Assembly: GCF_041261445.1 (NCBI RefSeq)
Contig: NZ_JBGCCU010000025.1
Coordinates: forward strand, 122,562 to 186,561
Direction: 5' to 3'
DNA: 64,000 bases
DNA from: Catenulispora sp. EB89
GTDB taxonomy: Bacteria > Actinomycetota > Actinomycetes > Streptomycetales > Catenulisporaceae
Shown: in pieces, positions 1-9,389 of the stretch
Layout of the letters: every line of letters starts with the position of its first letter
Position numbering within the stretch: the stretch's first letter is position 1
Made by a program: the position numbers and the translations under genes
Notes under the pieces: model-generated
What the model saw: only the letters and a program-made list of their open reading frames with translations
Told to the model about the DNA's origin: nothing
The model's database searches: none

Positions 1-146
1 AGCCCGCGCATGCCGTAGAAGCTGTACCGCTCCCAGAACTCGGTGGCGAACAGTGTCTGCAGACCCTTGGGGTGACCGAAGAACGCTCGGTCCTCATCCT
101 GCGGCGGCAGGCCCTGGGCGGGGGACGGAACGTTGTGGGTCGTCAT
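1..146 (-). CDS. POT/PTR-family peptide transporter, N-terminal fragment
   Basis: Reading leftwards from an ATG at 144-146, the fragment encodes about 48 residues and runs off the window edge. It contains FFGHPKGLQTLF followed by TEFWERYSFYGMRG. The ExxERxxYYG-type motif in the first helix is the hallmark of proton-coupled oligopeptide transporters (POT/PTR2), where it takes part in proton coupling. The protein should import di- and tripeptides across the cytoplasmic membrane. It diverges from the response regulator gene at 240, so the roughly 90 bp between them must hold both promoters. The family call rests only on this short N-terminus. Confidence 0.8.
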   Translation of the reverse strand, partial: MTTHNVPSPAQGLPPQDEDRAFFGHPKGLQTLFATEFWERYSFYGMRG

Positions 147-239
147 GCGTTCGGTGCTTCCCGGACCAGATCCCAGCATTACAGACAATGCTCCGGATGG
201 GGGAGCGACAGCAGGTCCACCCCGATTACCATCACACTC

Positions 240-908
240 ATGACCCGAGTACTGCTCGCCGAGGACGACGCCGCCATTTCCGAACCGCTGGCGCGGGCGC
301 TTCGACGTGAGGGCTACGAGGTCACCGTCCGCGCCGACGGTCCCGGGGCCCTGCTGGCCGGGCAGAGCGGCGTCGACCTGGTGGTTCTCGACCTCGGCCT
401 GCCCGGCATGGACGGCCTGGAGGTCTGCCGCCGGCTGCGCGCCGACGGCCACACCTTCCCGGTGCTGGTGCTGACAGCCCGCGCCGACGAGGTTGACACC
501 GTGGTCGGTCTGGACGCCGGCGCCGACGACTACGTCACCAAGCCGTTCCGGCTGGCCGAACTGCTGGCCCGGGTCCGCGCGCTGCTCCGGCGCGGCACCC
601 CGGACCTGGGCAACGGCGTGCACGGGGTGCGGATAGACATCGAGTCCCACCGCGCCTACCTGGGCGACCAGGAGCTGAACCTGACCGCCAAGGAGTTCGA
701 CCTGCTGCGGGTGCTGGTCCGGGAGGTCGGCCGGGTGGTCACCCGCGACCAGCTGATGCGCGAGGTCTGGGACACCACCTGGTGGTCCTCCACCAAGACC
801 CTGGACATGCACATCTCCTGGCTGCGCAAGAAGCTCGGCGACGAGGCCTCGCGCCCCCGGTTCATCACCACGGTGCGGGGCGTCGGCTTCCGCTTCGAGC
901 GCGGTTAG
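240..908 (+). CDS. OmpR/PhoB-family response regulator
   Basis: A DNA-binding response regulator of 222 residues. The receiver domain (about 1-115) has the acidic pair E8-D9-D10, the phospho-acceptor D51 in VVLDLG and the conserved K101 in YVTKPF. The C-terminal winged helix (about 128-220) has the typical EFDLLRVL and TVRGVGFRF strings. The ATG at 240 is chosen because MTRVLLAEDD is where receiver domains begin; the open frame extends upstream to 72 but lacks homology there. It lies 18 bp before the kinase gene at 927 and surely forms an operon with it. The pair resembles the envelope-stress CseB/CseC type, but the input is not evident. Confidence 0.92.
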   Translation: MTRVLLAEDDAAISEPLARALRREGYEVTVRADGPGALLAGQSGVDLVVLDLGLPGMDGLEVCRRLRADGHTFPVLVLTARADEVDTVVGLDAGADDYVTKPFRLAELLARVRALLRRGTPDLGNGVHGVRIDIESHRAYLGDQELNLTAKEFDLLRVLVREVGRVVTRDQLMREVWDTTWWSSTKTLDMHISWLRKKLGDEASRPRFITTVRGVGFRFERG

Positions 909-926
909 CGCGCGGGCCCGCCTGCT

Positions 927-2237
927 GTGCGCCGCCGCCTGGTCTCCTCCACGTTCCTCGTGGTGATGATGGTCGTCATCCTGCTCGGCGTGCCGCTGGC
1001 CGTGCTGGAGGTGCGCTCGGTCGACACCAGCACCAAGACCGTGCTGGCCACCGAGGCCCGCATGCTCGCCCGGACGGTGTCGATGCAGGTCAGCAAGGCC
1101 AGCCTGGACGGCACCAACTCCGGGCCGCTGGGCAACTACGTCTCGAACATGCAGCAGATGGTCGCCGCCGACCACACCGCCACCATCAACGTCGACGGGC
1201 AGAGCCCGATGCAGGTCAACGCCTCCGCGATCGCCCCGGGCGCGCCGACCTTCACCGCCACCTTCAACGAGGACAACGTGCTGCGCAACGTCGGCGTGCA
1301 CGTCACCGTGCAGGCCCCGCGCGAGCCGGCCGACCAGCAGATCCGCAGCTCGATGTACCTGATCGGCGGCGTGGCGCTGGCCGTGCTGGTGGCCGCCACG
1401 GGCCTGGCCTACCTGCAGGCCCGCCGCCTGACCAAGCCGCTGGAGGAGCTGGCGGCCACCGCCGAGCGGCTGGGCTCCGGCGACCCGCGGCCCCGGCACC
1501 GCCGGTACGGCATCAGCGAGCTGGACCGGGTCGCCGAGGTCATCGACAGCTCGGCGGACCGGATCTCCACGATGCTGGGCTCGGAGCGCCGGCTGGCCGC
1601 CGAGGCCTCGCACGAGCTGCGCACCCCGCTGGCCGCGCTGTCCATGCGGCTGGAGGAGATCATCACGCTGGCCGACGACCCGCAGACCGTGCGCGACGAG
1701 GCCGAGGTGGCGCTGTCCCAGGTGGAGCGGCTGACCGACGTGGTGCAGCGGCTGCTGACCACGGTGCGCACGCACCGCCGCTCGGACCTGGCGGTGCCGA
1801 TCGAGGTGGACACCGTGATCCGCCAGCAGGTCCACGAGTGGCGCCCGGCCTACCAGTCGATGCGCCGCGGGATCGTGGTCTCCGGCGAGCGGCGGCTGAT
1901 GGCCATGGCCACGCCCGGGGCGTTCTCCCAGATCCTGTCCACGCTGTTGGAGAACTCACTGATCCACGGCGCGGGCACGGTCACCGTGCACACCCGCGCG
2001 GTCGGCGGCTCGGTGGTGATCGAGGTCGGCGACGAGGGCGACGGCATAGCCCCGGACCTGGAGGCGAAGCTGTTCGAGCGCGGCGCCTCCTCCCGCGGGT
2101 CCACCGGGCTGGGCCTGGCGGTGGCGCGGGAGCTGGCCGAGGCCGACGGCGGCCGGCTGAACCTGGTGCTTCAGCGGCCGGCGGTGTTCGCCGTGTTCCT
2201 CACGGAGCACTCGCCGCTGTCGGTGATTGCGCGCTGA
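927..2237 (+). CDS. Two-component sensor histidine kinase
   Basis: A membrane sensor kinase of 436 residues starting with GTG. One transmembrane segment lies near residues 8-28 and a second near 138-160, enclosing an extracytoplasmic sensor region of about 110 residues. A HAMP-like linker follows. The phospho-acceptor is H229 in SHELRTPL. The catalytic domain has an N-box around N343 (LLENSLIHG), a G1 box DEGDGIAPD and a G2 box STGLGLAVA. It should phosphorylate the response regulator encoded just upstream. Its 3' end overlaps the convergent GtrA-like gene by 38 bp, so the two transcripts are antisense there. The stimulus is unknown. Confidence 0.9.
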   Translation: MRRRLVSSTFLVVMMVVILLGVPLAVLEVRSVDTSTKTVLATEARMLARTVSMQVSKASLDGTNSGPLGNYVSNMQQMVAADHTATINVDGQSPMQVNASAIAPGAPTFTATFNEDNVLRNVGVHVTVQAPREPADQQIRSSMYLIGGVALAVLVAATGLAYLQARRLTKPLEELAATAERLGSGDPRPRHRRYGISELDRVAEVIDSSADRISTMLGSERRLAAEASHELRTPLAALSMRLEEIITLADDPQTVRDEAEVALSQVERLTDVVQRLLTTVRTHRRSDLAVPIEVDTVIRQQVHEWRPAYQSMRRGIVVSGERRLMAMATPGAFSQILSTLLENSLIHGAGTVTVHTRAVGGSVVIEVGDEGDGIAPDLEAKLFERGASSRGSTGLGLAVARELAEADGGRLNLVLQRPAVFAVFLTEHSPLSVIAR

Positions 2238-2745
2238 AGCCGTCGTCGGGGTCGGCGCCCTGGTTGGGGAGGGCGTCGTCGCCGTCGCCCGGCGCGGAGC
2301 CCGCAGGAGTCCCGGCGGCTTCGGGGAAGACGAACAGATGCGAGGTCGTGAACCGGAACGCTCCGGCGATCGGCAGGCCCAGCACGAACTTCGCGACGTT
2401 GGCCGCGGCGATGCTGTGGAAGCCCAGTACCCGGTCCCCGACGAACACGAAGCTGTTCTCGATGATCAGGCCTATCAGGCTGATCAGCGCGAACATCGCC
2501 ATCTCGCGGCGGCGGGCGTCGGCCGGCCGGTCGCGGAAGACCCAGTAGCGGTTGCCGATGTAGGCGGTGACGGTGGCCGCACAGGTGCCGCCGACGGAGG
2601 CGACGGTGTGGCTCAGACCGGTGTACTTCCACAACAGGTTCGAACAGCCGATGTCGGAGGCCACTCCGATCGCGCCGACCACGCCGAACTTGAGCATCTC
2701 GGCGTACAGCTTGCGGACTGTCGAAACGACCTTGGCAACGAGCAC
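2200..2745 (-). CDS. GtrA-family membrane protein
   Basis: A membrane protein of about 181 residues with four predicted helices, containing KFGVVGAIGVASDIG, YIGNRYWVFRDR and FVLGLPIAGAFRF. These are the landmarks of the GtrA family, small proteins thought to move polyprenyl-linked sugars across the membrane or help glycosyltransferases. The GTG at 2743-2745 is preferred, since residues upstream of LVAKVVSTVRKL show no family likeness. The last 40 residues are Asp/Gly/Pro-rich and probably disordered. It follows a second GtrA-like gene (2780-3373) on the same strand, and the two probably arose by duplication. The convergent overlap with the kinase gene is 38 bp. Confidence 0.8.
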   Translation of the reverse strand: MLVAKVVSTVRKLYAEMLKFGVVGAIGVASDIGCSNLLWKYTGLSHTVASVGGTCAATVTAYIGNRYWVFRDRPADARRREMAMFALISLIGLIIENSFVFVGDRVLGFHSIAAANVAKFVLGLPIAGAFRFTTSHLFVFPEAAGTPAGSAPGDGDDALPNQGADPDDGFSAQSPTAASAP

Positions 2746-2779
2746 AGGAGGATTATCTACGCGAGAGACCGGAGCGTAC

Positions 2780-3373
2780 TCAGCGGCCTGCGGTCTCCGG
2801 GATGGGGCGCTGGTGGACGTGCGCCTGCTGGACGTGCGCCTGCGGGGCGAGCGCCGGGTAGCCGTTCTGCGCCGGCTGGCCGACCGGGTACAGCGGCGCG
2901 CTGGCCGCGGCCGGGACGACCTCGGGCTCCGCGCCCTCGGGGAAGACGAAGGTCCGGTAGCAGTACAGGCGGAACAGCATTCCGACCGGCATACCGAAGA
3001 CGTACTTGGCGACATTGACCGCCAGCGTGCTGTCCTCGCCCAGGCCGTACTTGGCGATGAAGACGAACATCACCTCGATGACCGCGGCGACGCCGTTGAT
3101 CAGGAAGAAGAAAAGCATCTCCCGGTGGCGGTCGATCTTGTCGCGGTCCTTGTACGTCCAGTAGCGGTTGCCGACGTACGCAACGCAGGTGGCCACCACG
3201 GTGGAGACGATGGTGGCGACGATCTGCTTGTCCTTGACGGCGAGCAGCATCCCGTTCAGCACGGCGATGTTGACCAAGAGGGCTGCCGCGCCCACGACGC
3301 CGAACTTCGACAGCTCGTGGACGAGGTGTTCGAAGCGGTTGTACAGAGAACGCACGACCGTCACGCCTGCCAC
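2780..3373 (-). CDS. GtrA-family membrane protein
   Basis: A protein of 197 residues with four predicted transmembrane helices, including SKFGVVGAAALLVNIAV, YVGNRYWTYKDRDK and AKYVFGMPVGMLFRLY. The NRYW motif and the layout match the GtrA/PMT2-associated family and also the neighbouring paralogue at 2200-2745. The start is GTG at 3371-3373. The C-terminal 45 residues are Pro/Ala/Gln-rich with the repeat AHVQQAHVHQ and look disordered. The gap to the downstream GtrA gene is only 34 bp, so they are probably co-transcribed. No glycosyltransferase gene is adjacent, so the sugar substrate cannot be guessed. Confidence 0.82.
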   Translation of the reverse strand: MAGVTVVRSLYNRFEHLVHELSKFGVVGAAALLVNIAVLNGMLLAVKDKQIVATIVSTVVATCVAYVGNRYWTYKDRDKIDRHREMLFFFLINGVAAVIEVMFVFIAKYGLGEDSTLAVNVAKYVFGMPVGMLFRLYCYRTFVFPEGAEPEVVPAAASAPLYPVGQPAQNGYPALAPQAHVQQAHVHQRPIPETAGR

Positions 3374-3605
3374 CTGTCTTCCATCGGTTTTCTCCTAGCG
3401 ACCCGAGGGTACCGTCCCTATCTGGGCCGCTTCGACAGCTGAACGGGAAACCTCCGTTAAATCTACTCATCGCGACGTAGCTGTGACATTGGGCCGCACC
3501 CATTCGTGGAGTTTGGCAGGATTTCCGCCACCAATCGCGTCCAGGCGTGCAACCGAATCGGCGCAGGCCGCGTCAAAGGCGCCACCGCTCCCGCCTTAGA
3601 CTCAG

Positions 3606-4766
3606 GTGGTGAGCTTTCCGGTGGTAGGAGTCGTCGGCGGCGGCCAGTTGGCGCGCATGATGCAGCAGGCCGCGATCGGCCTCGGGGTCGAGTTGCGGGT
3701 CTTGGCGCAGCGTCCCGATGATCCGGCGGCCCAGGTCACGCCGGGTACCGTGCTCGGCGACCACCACGACTTCGAGGCGCTGAAGGCCTTCGCCCTCGGC
3801 TGCGACGTGCTGACCTTCGACCACGAGCACGTCCCCACCGACTTCCTGCACGAGCTCGAGGCCGCCGGCGTCGCCGTCCGCCCGGGCCCCGACGCGCTGG
3901 TCTACGCGCAGGACAAGGGCCTGATGCGGCAGCGGCTGTCGGCGCTGGGGCTGCCGTGCCCCGAGTGGGCCCTGATCGCCACCGAGGACGACCTCGCCGA
4001 CTTCGGCGCCACGGTCGGCTTCCCCTACGTGTTGAAGGCCACCCGCGGCGGCTACGACGGCCGCGGCGTGTGGGTGGTCGACGACCTGGCCGCGGCGCGG
4101 GAAGTGCTGGCCGGCGCCGCCGAGCGCGGCGTGCGCCTGCTGGCCGAGGCCAAGGTGCCGTTCGTCCGCGAGCTGTCGGCCCAGGTCGCGCGTTCCCCGC
4201 ACGGTCAGGCCGCGGCCTACCCGGTGGTCGAGTCGCTGCAGATCGACGGCATCTGCCGGGAGGTGTACGTGCCGGCCCCGGGGCTGTCCGAGGAGGCGGC
4301 GCTGGACGCGCAGCGGATCGCGCTGACCGTCGCCAAGGAGCTCGGCGTCACCGGGATGCTGGCGGTGGAGATGTTCGAGACCGCCGACGGCGCGGTGCTG
4401 ATCAACGAGCTGGCGATGCGGCCGCACAACTCCGGGCACTGGAGCATGGACGGCGCGGTCACCGGCCAGTTCGAGCAGCACCTGCGCGCCGTGCTGGACC
4501 TGCCGCTGGGCCAGGTGAAGCCGGTCGCGCCGGTGGTGGTGATGGCGAACGTGCTGGGCCTGGACCTGCCCGAGGTCTACCCGGCGTACAAGCACGTCAT
4601 GGCGCACGACCCCGGGGTCAAGGTGCACATGTACGGCAAGGCTGTGAAGCCGGGCCGCAAGATCGGGCACGTGAACGTCCTGGGTCTGGCCGGCAGGTCG
4701 TTCGAGGACACCGTCGAGCGCGCCCGGCACGCGGCCGCTTACCTGCGAGGAGAGATCGATGAGTGA
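3606..4766 (+). CDS. purK: N5-carboxyaminoimidazole ribonucleotide synthase
   Basis: PurK uses ATP and bicarbonate to carboxylate aminoimidazole ribonucleotide in de novo purine synthesis. The 386 residues match the usual length. The N-terminal preATP-grasp domain begins [13 protein letters not shown] and includes DHEHVP. The ATP-grasp region has [13 protein letters not shown] and, near the end, [17 protein letters not shown], both diagnostic of PurK. The start is GTG at 3606; a second GTG at 3609 is equally possible. The gene overlaps purE by 8 bp, so the two are translationally coupled and act in consecutive steps. The 230 bp upstream separate it from the divergent GtrA genes. Confidence 0.96.
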   Translation: MVSFPVVGVVGGGQLARMMQQAAIGLGVELRVLAQRPDDPAAQVTPGTVLGDHHDFEALKAFALGCDVLTFDHEHVPTDFLHELEAAGVAVRPGPDALVYAQDKGLMRQRLSALGLPCPEWALIATEDDLADFGATVGFPYVLKATRGGYDGRGVWVVDDLAAAREVLAGAAERGVRLLAEAKVPFVRELSAQVARSPHGQAAAYPVVESLQIDGICREVYVPAPGLSEEAALDAQRIALTVAKELGVTGMLAVEMFETADGAVLINELAMRPHNSGHWSMDGAVTGQFEQHLRAVLDLPLGQVKPVAPVVVMANVLGLDLPEVYPAYKHVMAHDPGVKVHMYGKAVKPGRKIGHVNVLGLAGRSFEDTVERARHAAAYLRGEIDE

Positions 4767-5271
4767 GCCGGCCGCCGCGCCCCTGGTGGGCGTCGTCATG
4801 GGTTCGGACTCCGACTGGCCGGTGATGAAGCTGGCGGCCGAGGCGCTGGAGGAGTTCGGCATCCCCTACGAGGCGGACGTGGTCTCGGCGCACCGCATGC
4901 CCCGCGAGATGATCGCCTACGGCGAGAAGGCGGCCGGCCGCGGTCTGAAGGTGATCATCGCCGGCGCCGGCGGCGCGGCCCACCTGCCCGGCATGCTCGC
5001 CTCGGTCACCCCGCTGCCGGTGATCGGCGTCCCGGTCCCGCTGAAGTACCTGGACGGCATGGACTCGCTGCTGTCGATCGTGCAGATGCCGGCCGGCGTC
5101 CCGGTCGCGACGGTATCCGTGGGCGGCGCCCGCAACGCCGGCCTGCTCGCCGCCCGGATCCTGGCGTCCCACGACCTGGAACTGCTCGGCGCCATGCGCG
5201 CCTTCCAGGACGACCTCAACGCCCAGGCCACGGCCAAGGGTGCGGTCCTGCGCGCGGTTAGGGCAGAGTAG
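4759..5271 (+). CDS. purE: N5-carboxyaminoimidazole ribonucleotide mutase
   Basis: PurE class I moves the carboxyl group of N5-CAIR to C4, following PurK in purine synthesis. The 170 residues carry the active-site signature GSDSDWPVM near the start, then SAHRMP (residues 44-49) and [11 protein letters not shown], which form the mutase site. The ATG at 4759 lies inside the end of purK and is preceded by a GAGGAGAG ribosome binding site. The C-terminus [13 protein letters not shown] is typical for actinobacterial PurE. The enzyme is cytosolic and octameric in the family. Confidence 0.96.
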   Translation: MSEPAAAPLVGVVMGSDSDWPVMKLAAEALEEFGIPYEADVVSAHRMPREMIAYGEKAAGRGLKVIIAGAGGAAHLPGMLASVTPLPVIGVPVPLKYLDGMDSLLSIVQMPAGVPVATVSVGGARNAGLLAARILASHDLELLGAMRAFQDDLNAQATAKGAVLRAVRAE

Positions 5272-5394
5272 GCCGGGCGCATAGCGGGGCACACTCGTCT
5301 GGTATCCGTTGTCCATGCCCTACGTGGGTGACTACCGTCCGCTGAAGAGAGGACAATCACCTCACGCGCGCGACGACAATGGGGGAGCAGTCCA

Positions 5395-8300
5395 GTGGAG
5401 GCCAACCGACCCGCTCCGGGGCCCGGCGGCTACGGCGGCCTCGGTGCCGGAAGCATCGTCTCGAAGAACATCCAGCCGCTGCTGGAGGCCGACCCGCGGC
5501 AGATCGGGCCGTACGCGGTGCGCGGGCGGCTGGGCCAGGGCGCGATGGGCAGCGTCTACCTCGGCTTCGCGCCGACCGGGCAGGCCTTCGCGCTGAAGGT
5601 GCTGCGCCAGGACTTCGCCGCCGACCGGGACTTCCGCAAGCGCTTCGCGCGCGAGATCGCGGCGGCGCGGGCCGTGCACTCGCCGTTCGTGAACGCGGTG
5701 ACGGACGCGGACCCGAACGCGGCGACGCCGTGGCTGGCGTCGTACTTCATACCCGGGCCCCCGCTGAGCGCCGCGGTGCAGCTCGCGGGGCCCTTCTCGC
5801 CGCGCTCGGTGGCGCATCTCGGGGTCGGCATCGGGCTGGCGCTGCAGGCGATCCACACGGCGGGGATCGTGCACCGGGACTTGAAGCCGGCGAACGTGCT
5901 GGTGGCGTCGGACGGGCCGCGGGTCATCGACTTCGGGATCGCGCGCGCGACCGACGCGAGCATGCTCACCGCCACCGGCATGCGGCTGGGGACTCCCAGC
6001 TTCATGGCTCCCGAGCAGGTCGCGGGGGCCGACGTGGACGCTCCGGCGGACGTCTGGGCGGTCGGCGGGATGCTGATCTACGCCGCGACCGGCCGGACGC
6101 CGTTCGGCCTCGGCGACGCGATGGCGATTCTGTACCGGGTCGAGCATCACGAGCCGGATCTTGAGGGGCTTGAGCCAGCCCTGGCGTACATCGCGGCGCG
6201 GTGCCTGACGAAGGACGCTGCTGCGCGGCCGACTCCGACGCAGCTGGTCGAGATGTGCCGGGCCGCGCTCGACGGGGGTGTCGAGGGGCGCCCGGCGCTG
6301 CGGGGATCGGACGTCACGGGGTGGCTGCCGTCCGCGGTGTCGCGCGATCTGGCGGCGCGGGCGGTGGAGTTGGCGAATGTGGGGCAGGTGCTCCCGGGGC
6401 CCGGGCCCGGGTTCGCTCCGGTAGCTTCGCCGACGGCGGGGGCCGGGGACACCGGGTTGGGGACCGGTGCCGGTGGCAGGACCGGCGGCGGCCTCGGCGG
6501 ATTCTTACGACGGAAGGGCGGAGGCCAGGCGACGAGCGCCGGCTCCGCGACGGGGGCGGCTTACAGCGGGCAGCCCATTGGTCAATACAGTCAGGGGACT
6601 GCGATGAGTGGCGGGCAGGGTCAGTACGGGCAGCCGGATGGGCAGACCGGCGGCGGGCAGTACGGACCTCCGCCGGGGCAGGACGAGCAGGATCCGAACG
6701 GGACCGGTGGCGAGTACGGTGCCGGCGCGGGGCAGACGGGGCCGGGCCAGTTCGGCGGGCAACAGCAGGGGGCACCCGGCCAGTTCAGCGAGCAGCAGCA
6801 GGCGCCTGGCCAGTACGGCGCGCAGCAACCCGCGCCTGCTGGCCAGCAGTATGGTGCCCCGGCCCCGCAGGGCTACGGCCCGGCCGACGGCGGCGGCGGT
6901 GCACAGCAGGCCGCGCCCGGCCAGAACGGCGGGCCGCAGCAGGGAGCGCCGGGCCAGTACGGCGCGCAGCCGCCGGCCGCGCCGGGCCAGTTCGGCGGGC
7001 AGCAGCCGGCGCCTGGTGGCCAGCAGTATGGTGCCCCGGCCCCGCAGGGCTACGGCCCGGCCGGCGGCGGTGCGCAGCAGCCCGCGCCCCCGGCCTGGGG
7101 CCCGTCCGGTCCCTCGGGCAGCGACATGCCGACCATCATCACGCCGCCGCCGACCCCCGCCCCCGAGCCGCAGGAACCGGCGTGGCGTGCCGCGACGTCG
7201 TCGCACACACCGGCGCCGACCCCCGAGCCGGACTCGGCGGGTCTCGCCGGGCTGCCGGCCGGTTTCACGCCGATCGGTGAGGAGGCCAAGCGGCTCGCCG
7301 AGGCGGCCGAGGCGGCGGAGTCGCCGGACGGGAGCGCGGGCTTCGGCGAGCCGCAGTCTGCTGGACCTTCCCCCGAATCCGCCGCCTCCGATGCCGCCTC
7401 CGACGTCGACGCCGCCTTCGGCCCGCCGAAGCCCGCCAACCCGGTCGTCCCGCACATCGCCGAGCCGACGTTCGCGACGAACTTCAACATCCCCGCCGTC
7501 ACCCCGCAGCCCGAGGCGGGCTCCGCGCCGGCGCCGGCTCCCGCGCCCAAGCCGTCGGTCGGCATCCCGCAGATCGCCGAACCCACGTTCGCCACGAACT
7601 TCAACATCCCGGTTGTCACCGCGGCGTCCGGCGAGTCCGAGGGCACACCCGCGCCGGCGTCGAGCGGTGTCACCGTGCCGCAGATCGCCGAGCCGACGTT
7701 CGCGACCAACTTCAACATCCCCGTGGTCACCGCCACCGACCCGAACGCCGACGGCGACGACGCACCCGCCCCGCGCACCGGACCGCCGCAGGTCAGCGTC
7801 CCGTCCATCGCCGAGCCCGGCTGGGCGACCGGCTTCGGCATGCCCGCGGTCACCCCCGAGTCCCAGGCCCCGGCACCGGACGCCGACGAGGACGCGGCCC
7901 CCAAGCCGGTCACGCACGCTCCGCCGATCCCGCCGCACCTCCAGCAGCCGATGACGCCGCCGCCCGGCTTCGGCGGCCCGGCCACGGCGGCGAACCGCCA
8001 GCAGCCGGCGCAGCAGCCCTTCGGGGCATCGCAGCCTTCGGCGCAGAGCTCACCGTTCGCGCCGACCCAGATCCAGAGCCCGCAGGGGCAGCAGGGCTTT
8101 GGCTCCCCGCAGGCGCCGGGCCACGCTCAAGGCGCGCAGGCGCAGCAGCCGTTCGGCTCAGCGCCGCAGCAAGGGCAGCAGGCCTTTGGCTCCGCGCCGC
8201 AGCAGGGCCAGGCTCAGGGCGTGCAGGGGCAGCAGCCGTTCGGCTCCGCGCCGCAGCAGGGCCACGCTCAGGGCGCGCAGGGGCCGCAGCCGTTCGGCGC

Positions 8301-9261
8301 TGTGCCGCCGCAGCAGGGTCAGCAGGCCCACCAGCCCTTCGGCGCCGCCCCGCAGTCACCCTTCGCCCCGCCGCAAGGCCAGGCCCAGCAGCCCTACGCA
8401 GCACAACAGCAGGCCCCTTACGCCCAGCAGCAGCCTCCGCAGGGCTACCAGCAGCAGCCGCAAGGCTTCCAGCAGCAGGGTTTCCAGCAGCCGGGCCAGC
8501 CCCAGGGCTTCCAACAGCCGCACCCCCAGCCCAACTCCCAGTTCGGCTACCAGCAGCAGCCCCCGGCCCAGCCCCAGCAGCACAACCCCCAAGCCGGCGG
8601 CATGACCATCGTCCCGCTCCCGCCCTCGATGGAGTCGCCCTACGGCGTCCCCGAACGCCCCCACGGCCCCACCCCCACCCTCCTCGACACCAGCGCCCAG
8701 AAGGGCTGGTCCTCCTGGTCCAGCACGAAGCGCATCGTCGTCCTCGCGGTGGCGGGCATCGTCGTCATCGGCGGCGTCGTGGGCGCGATCCTCGCGCTCT
8801 CCGGCGGTAGTTCCTCCAAGTCCAGCGCCCCGCCCGCCGCGGCTGTCGGCGACGCCGCCGCCACGACCGCGGCGGCGGCCGGGCCGATCGGCGCGCAGCA
8901 GGGGGCGCCGGGCGCGCGCGACGTCGTTCTGCGCGGGCTCTACGGGGCCGCCGCCGCGCACGACTTCGCGACCGTCTGCGCCTCCCAGACCGTCGGGGCG
9001 CAGCAGGGTGCCGCCAAGAGCGCCGGCTGGAACGGGCAGGGCGACCCGATGCCGCAGTGTGAGAAGTACTTCCAGGACCACTGGTCGAACATCAGCGCCG
9101 ACTACCTGCGCGGCCGCCAGGTGACGGACGTCAAGCCCGGCTCGGCCCCGTCCACCATGACCGTCACCGTGAACGACCCCCCGCCCTCCGGCGGCACCAC
9201 CCGCAGCTTCACCGTGGTCTGGCAGGACCCGCACTGGCTGCTCGAGGCGGCCGCCGCCTGA
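5395..9261 (+). CDS. Membrane Ser/Thr protein kinase with repeat-rich linker
   Basis: A Hanks-type kinase of 1288 residues, at least twice the usual actinobacterial length. The GTG start is preceded by GGGGGAG. The kinase domain (about 37-290) has the glycine loop GQGAMG, catalytic K68, HRDLKPAN with D162 and the metal-binding D179 of DFG. Residues 340-670 are Gly/Gln/Pro-rich, with recurring GQYGAQQ and PAPQGYGPA units. Four copies of a PxIAEPTFATNF-type motif lie at about 685-820, followed by a second Gln/Pro-rich stretch. A transmembrane helix at about 1113-1137 leads to an outside domain of about 130 residues with two cysteines and no PASTA or other fold I recognise. All active-site residues are present, so it should be active. 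The ligand is unknown. Confidence 0.9.
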   Translation: MEANRPAPGPGGYGGLGAGSIVSKNIQPLLEADPRQIGPYAVRGRLGQGAMGSVYLGFAPTGQAFALKVLRQDFAADRDFRKRFAREIAAARAVHSPFVNAVTDADPNAATPWLASYFIPGPPLSAAVQLAGPFSPRSVAHLGVGIGLALQAIHTAGIVHRDLKPANVLVASDGPRVIDFGIARATDASMLTATGMRLGTPSFMAPEQVAGADVDAPADVWAVGGMLIYAATGRTPFGLGDAMAILYRVEHHEPDLEGLEPALAYIAARCLTKDAAARPTPTQLVEMCRAALDGGVEGRPALRGSDVTGWLPSAVSRDLAARAVELANVGQVLPGPGPGFAPVASPTAGAGDTGLGTGAGGRTGGGLGGFLRRKGGGQATSAGSATGAAYSGQPIGQYSQGTAMSGGQGQYGQPDGQTGGGQYGPPPGQDEQDPNGTGGEYGAGAGQTGPGQFGGQQQGAPGQFSEQQQAPGQYGAQQPAPAGQQYGAPAPQGYGPADGGGGAQQAAPGQNGGPQQGAPGQYGAQPPAAPGQFGGQQPAPGGQQYGAPAPQGYGPAGGGAQQPAPPAWGPSGPSGSDMPTIITPPPTPAPEPQEPAWRAATSSHTPAPTPEPDSAGLAGLPAGFTPIGEEAKRLAEAAEAAESPDGSAGFGEPQSAGPSPESAASDAASDVDAAFGPPKPANPVVPHIAEPTFATNFNIPAVTPQPEAGSAPAPAPAPKPSVGIPQIAEPTFATNFNIPVVTAASGESEGTPAPASSGVTVPQIAEPTFATNFNIPVVTATDPNADGDDAPAPRTGPPQVSVPSIAEPGWATGFGMPAVTPESQAPAPDADEDAAPKPVTHAPPIPPHLQQPMTPPPGFGGPATAANRQQPAQQPFGASQPSAQSSPFAPTQIQSPQGQQGFGSPQAPGHAQGAQAQQPFGSAPQQGQQAFGSAPQQGQAQGVQGQQPFGSAPQQGHAQGAQGPQPFGAVPPQQGQQAHQPFGAAPQSPFAPPQGQAQQPYAAQQQAPYAQQQPPQGYQQQPQGFQQQGFQQPGQPQGFQQPHPQPNSQFGYQQQPPAQPQQHNPQAGGMTIVPLPPSMESPYGVPERPHGPTPTLLDTSAQKGWSSWSSTKRIVVLAVAGIVVIGGVVGAILALSGGSSSKSSAPPAAAVGDAAATTAAAAGPIGAQQGAPGARDVVLRGLYGAAAAHDFATVCASQTVGAQQGAAKSAGWNGQGDPMPQCEKYFQDHWSNISADYLRGRQVTDVKPGSAPSTMTVTVNDPPPSGGTTRSFTVVWQDPHWLLEAAAA
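7447..7857 (+). repeat. Four-copy repeat in the kinase linker
   Basis: Within the kinase gene, a segment encoding about 18 residues of the form PxIAEPTFATNFNIPxVT occurs four times, starting near 7447, 7564, 7675 and 7798 (spacing 117, 111 and 123 bp). The first three copies are almost identical. The fourth is diverged (EPGWATGFGMPAVT). The spacers between copies are Ala/Pro-rich and unconserved. Conservation of the core against variable spacers suggests a short binding or phosphorylation motif rather than simple slippage. Confidence 0.85.
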
Positions 9262-9281
9262 TCCCCGCCGCCGGACGGACG

Positions 9282-9331
9282 CCGGTCCACCGGTCGGTCC
9301 ACCGGTCCACCGGTCGGTCCACCGGTCCACT
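9282..9331. repeat. 20-bp tandem repeat, 2.5 copies
   Basis: The unit CCGGTCCACCGGTCGGTCCA occurs at 9282-9301 and 9302-9321 and partly at 9322-9331. It is rich in ACCGGT palindromes and ends in GTCCACTGGAC, so it can fold on either strand. It sits between the kinase stop and nuoA and may serve as a terminator or protein-binding array. Confidence 0.75.
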
Positions 9332-9371
9332 GGACGGCGCCGTGCTCAACGCAGCCCGGCCGGACCACTAA

Positions 9372-9389
9372 CCTGTCAGTCATGACAGG
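9372..9389 (+). promoter_or_regulatory. Perfect inverted repeat over the nuoA start codon
   Basis: CCTGTCA, 4 nt, TGACAGG form a perfect 7-bp palindrome with the nuoA ATG (9382-9384) inside it. It could be an operator next to the nuo promoter or an RNA hairpin that hides the start codon. No clear ribosome binding site precedes the ATG. Confidence 0.5.

Noticed and set aside
2200..2237. Convergent overlap of kinase and GtrA genes as a sign of a wrong stop
   Set aside because: Both reading frames keep family-like or plausible C-terminal sequence to their stops, and short convergent overlaps are common in such genomes.
6505..7938. Long Arg/Gly-rich open frames opposite and beside the kinase linker
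   Set aside because: GC bias produces such shadows. The kinase frame is continuous and has recognisable domains at both ends.
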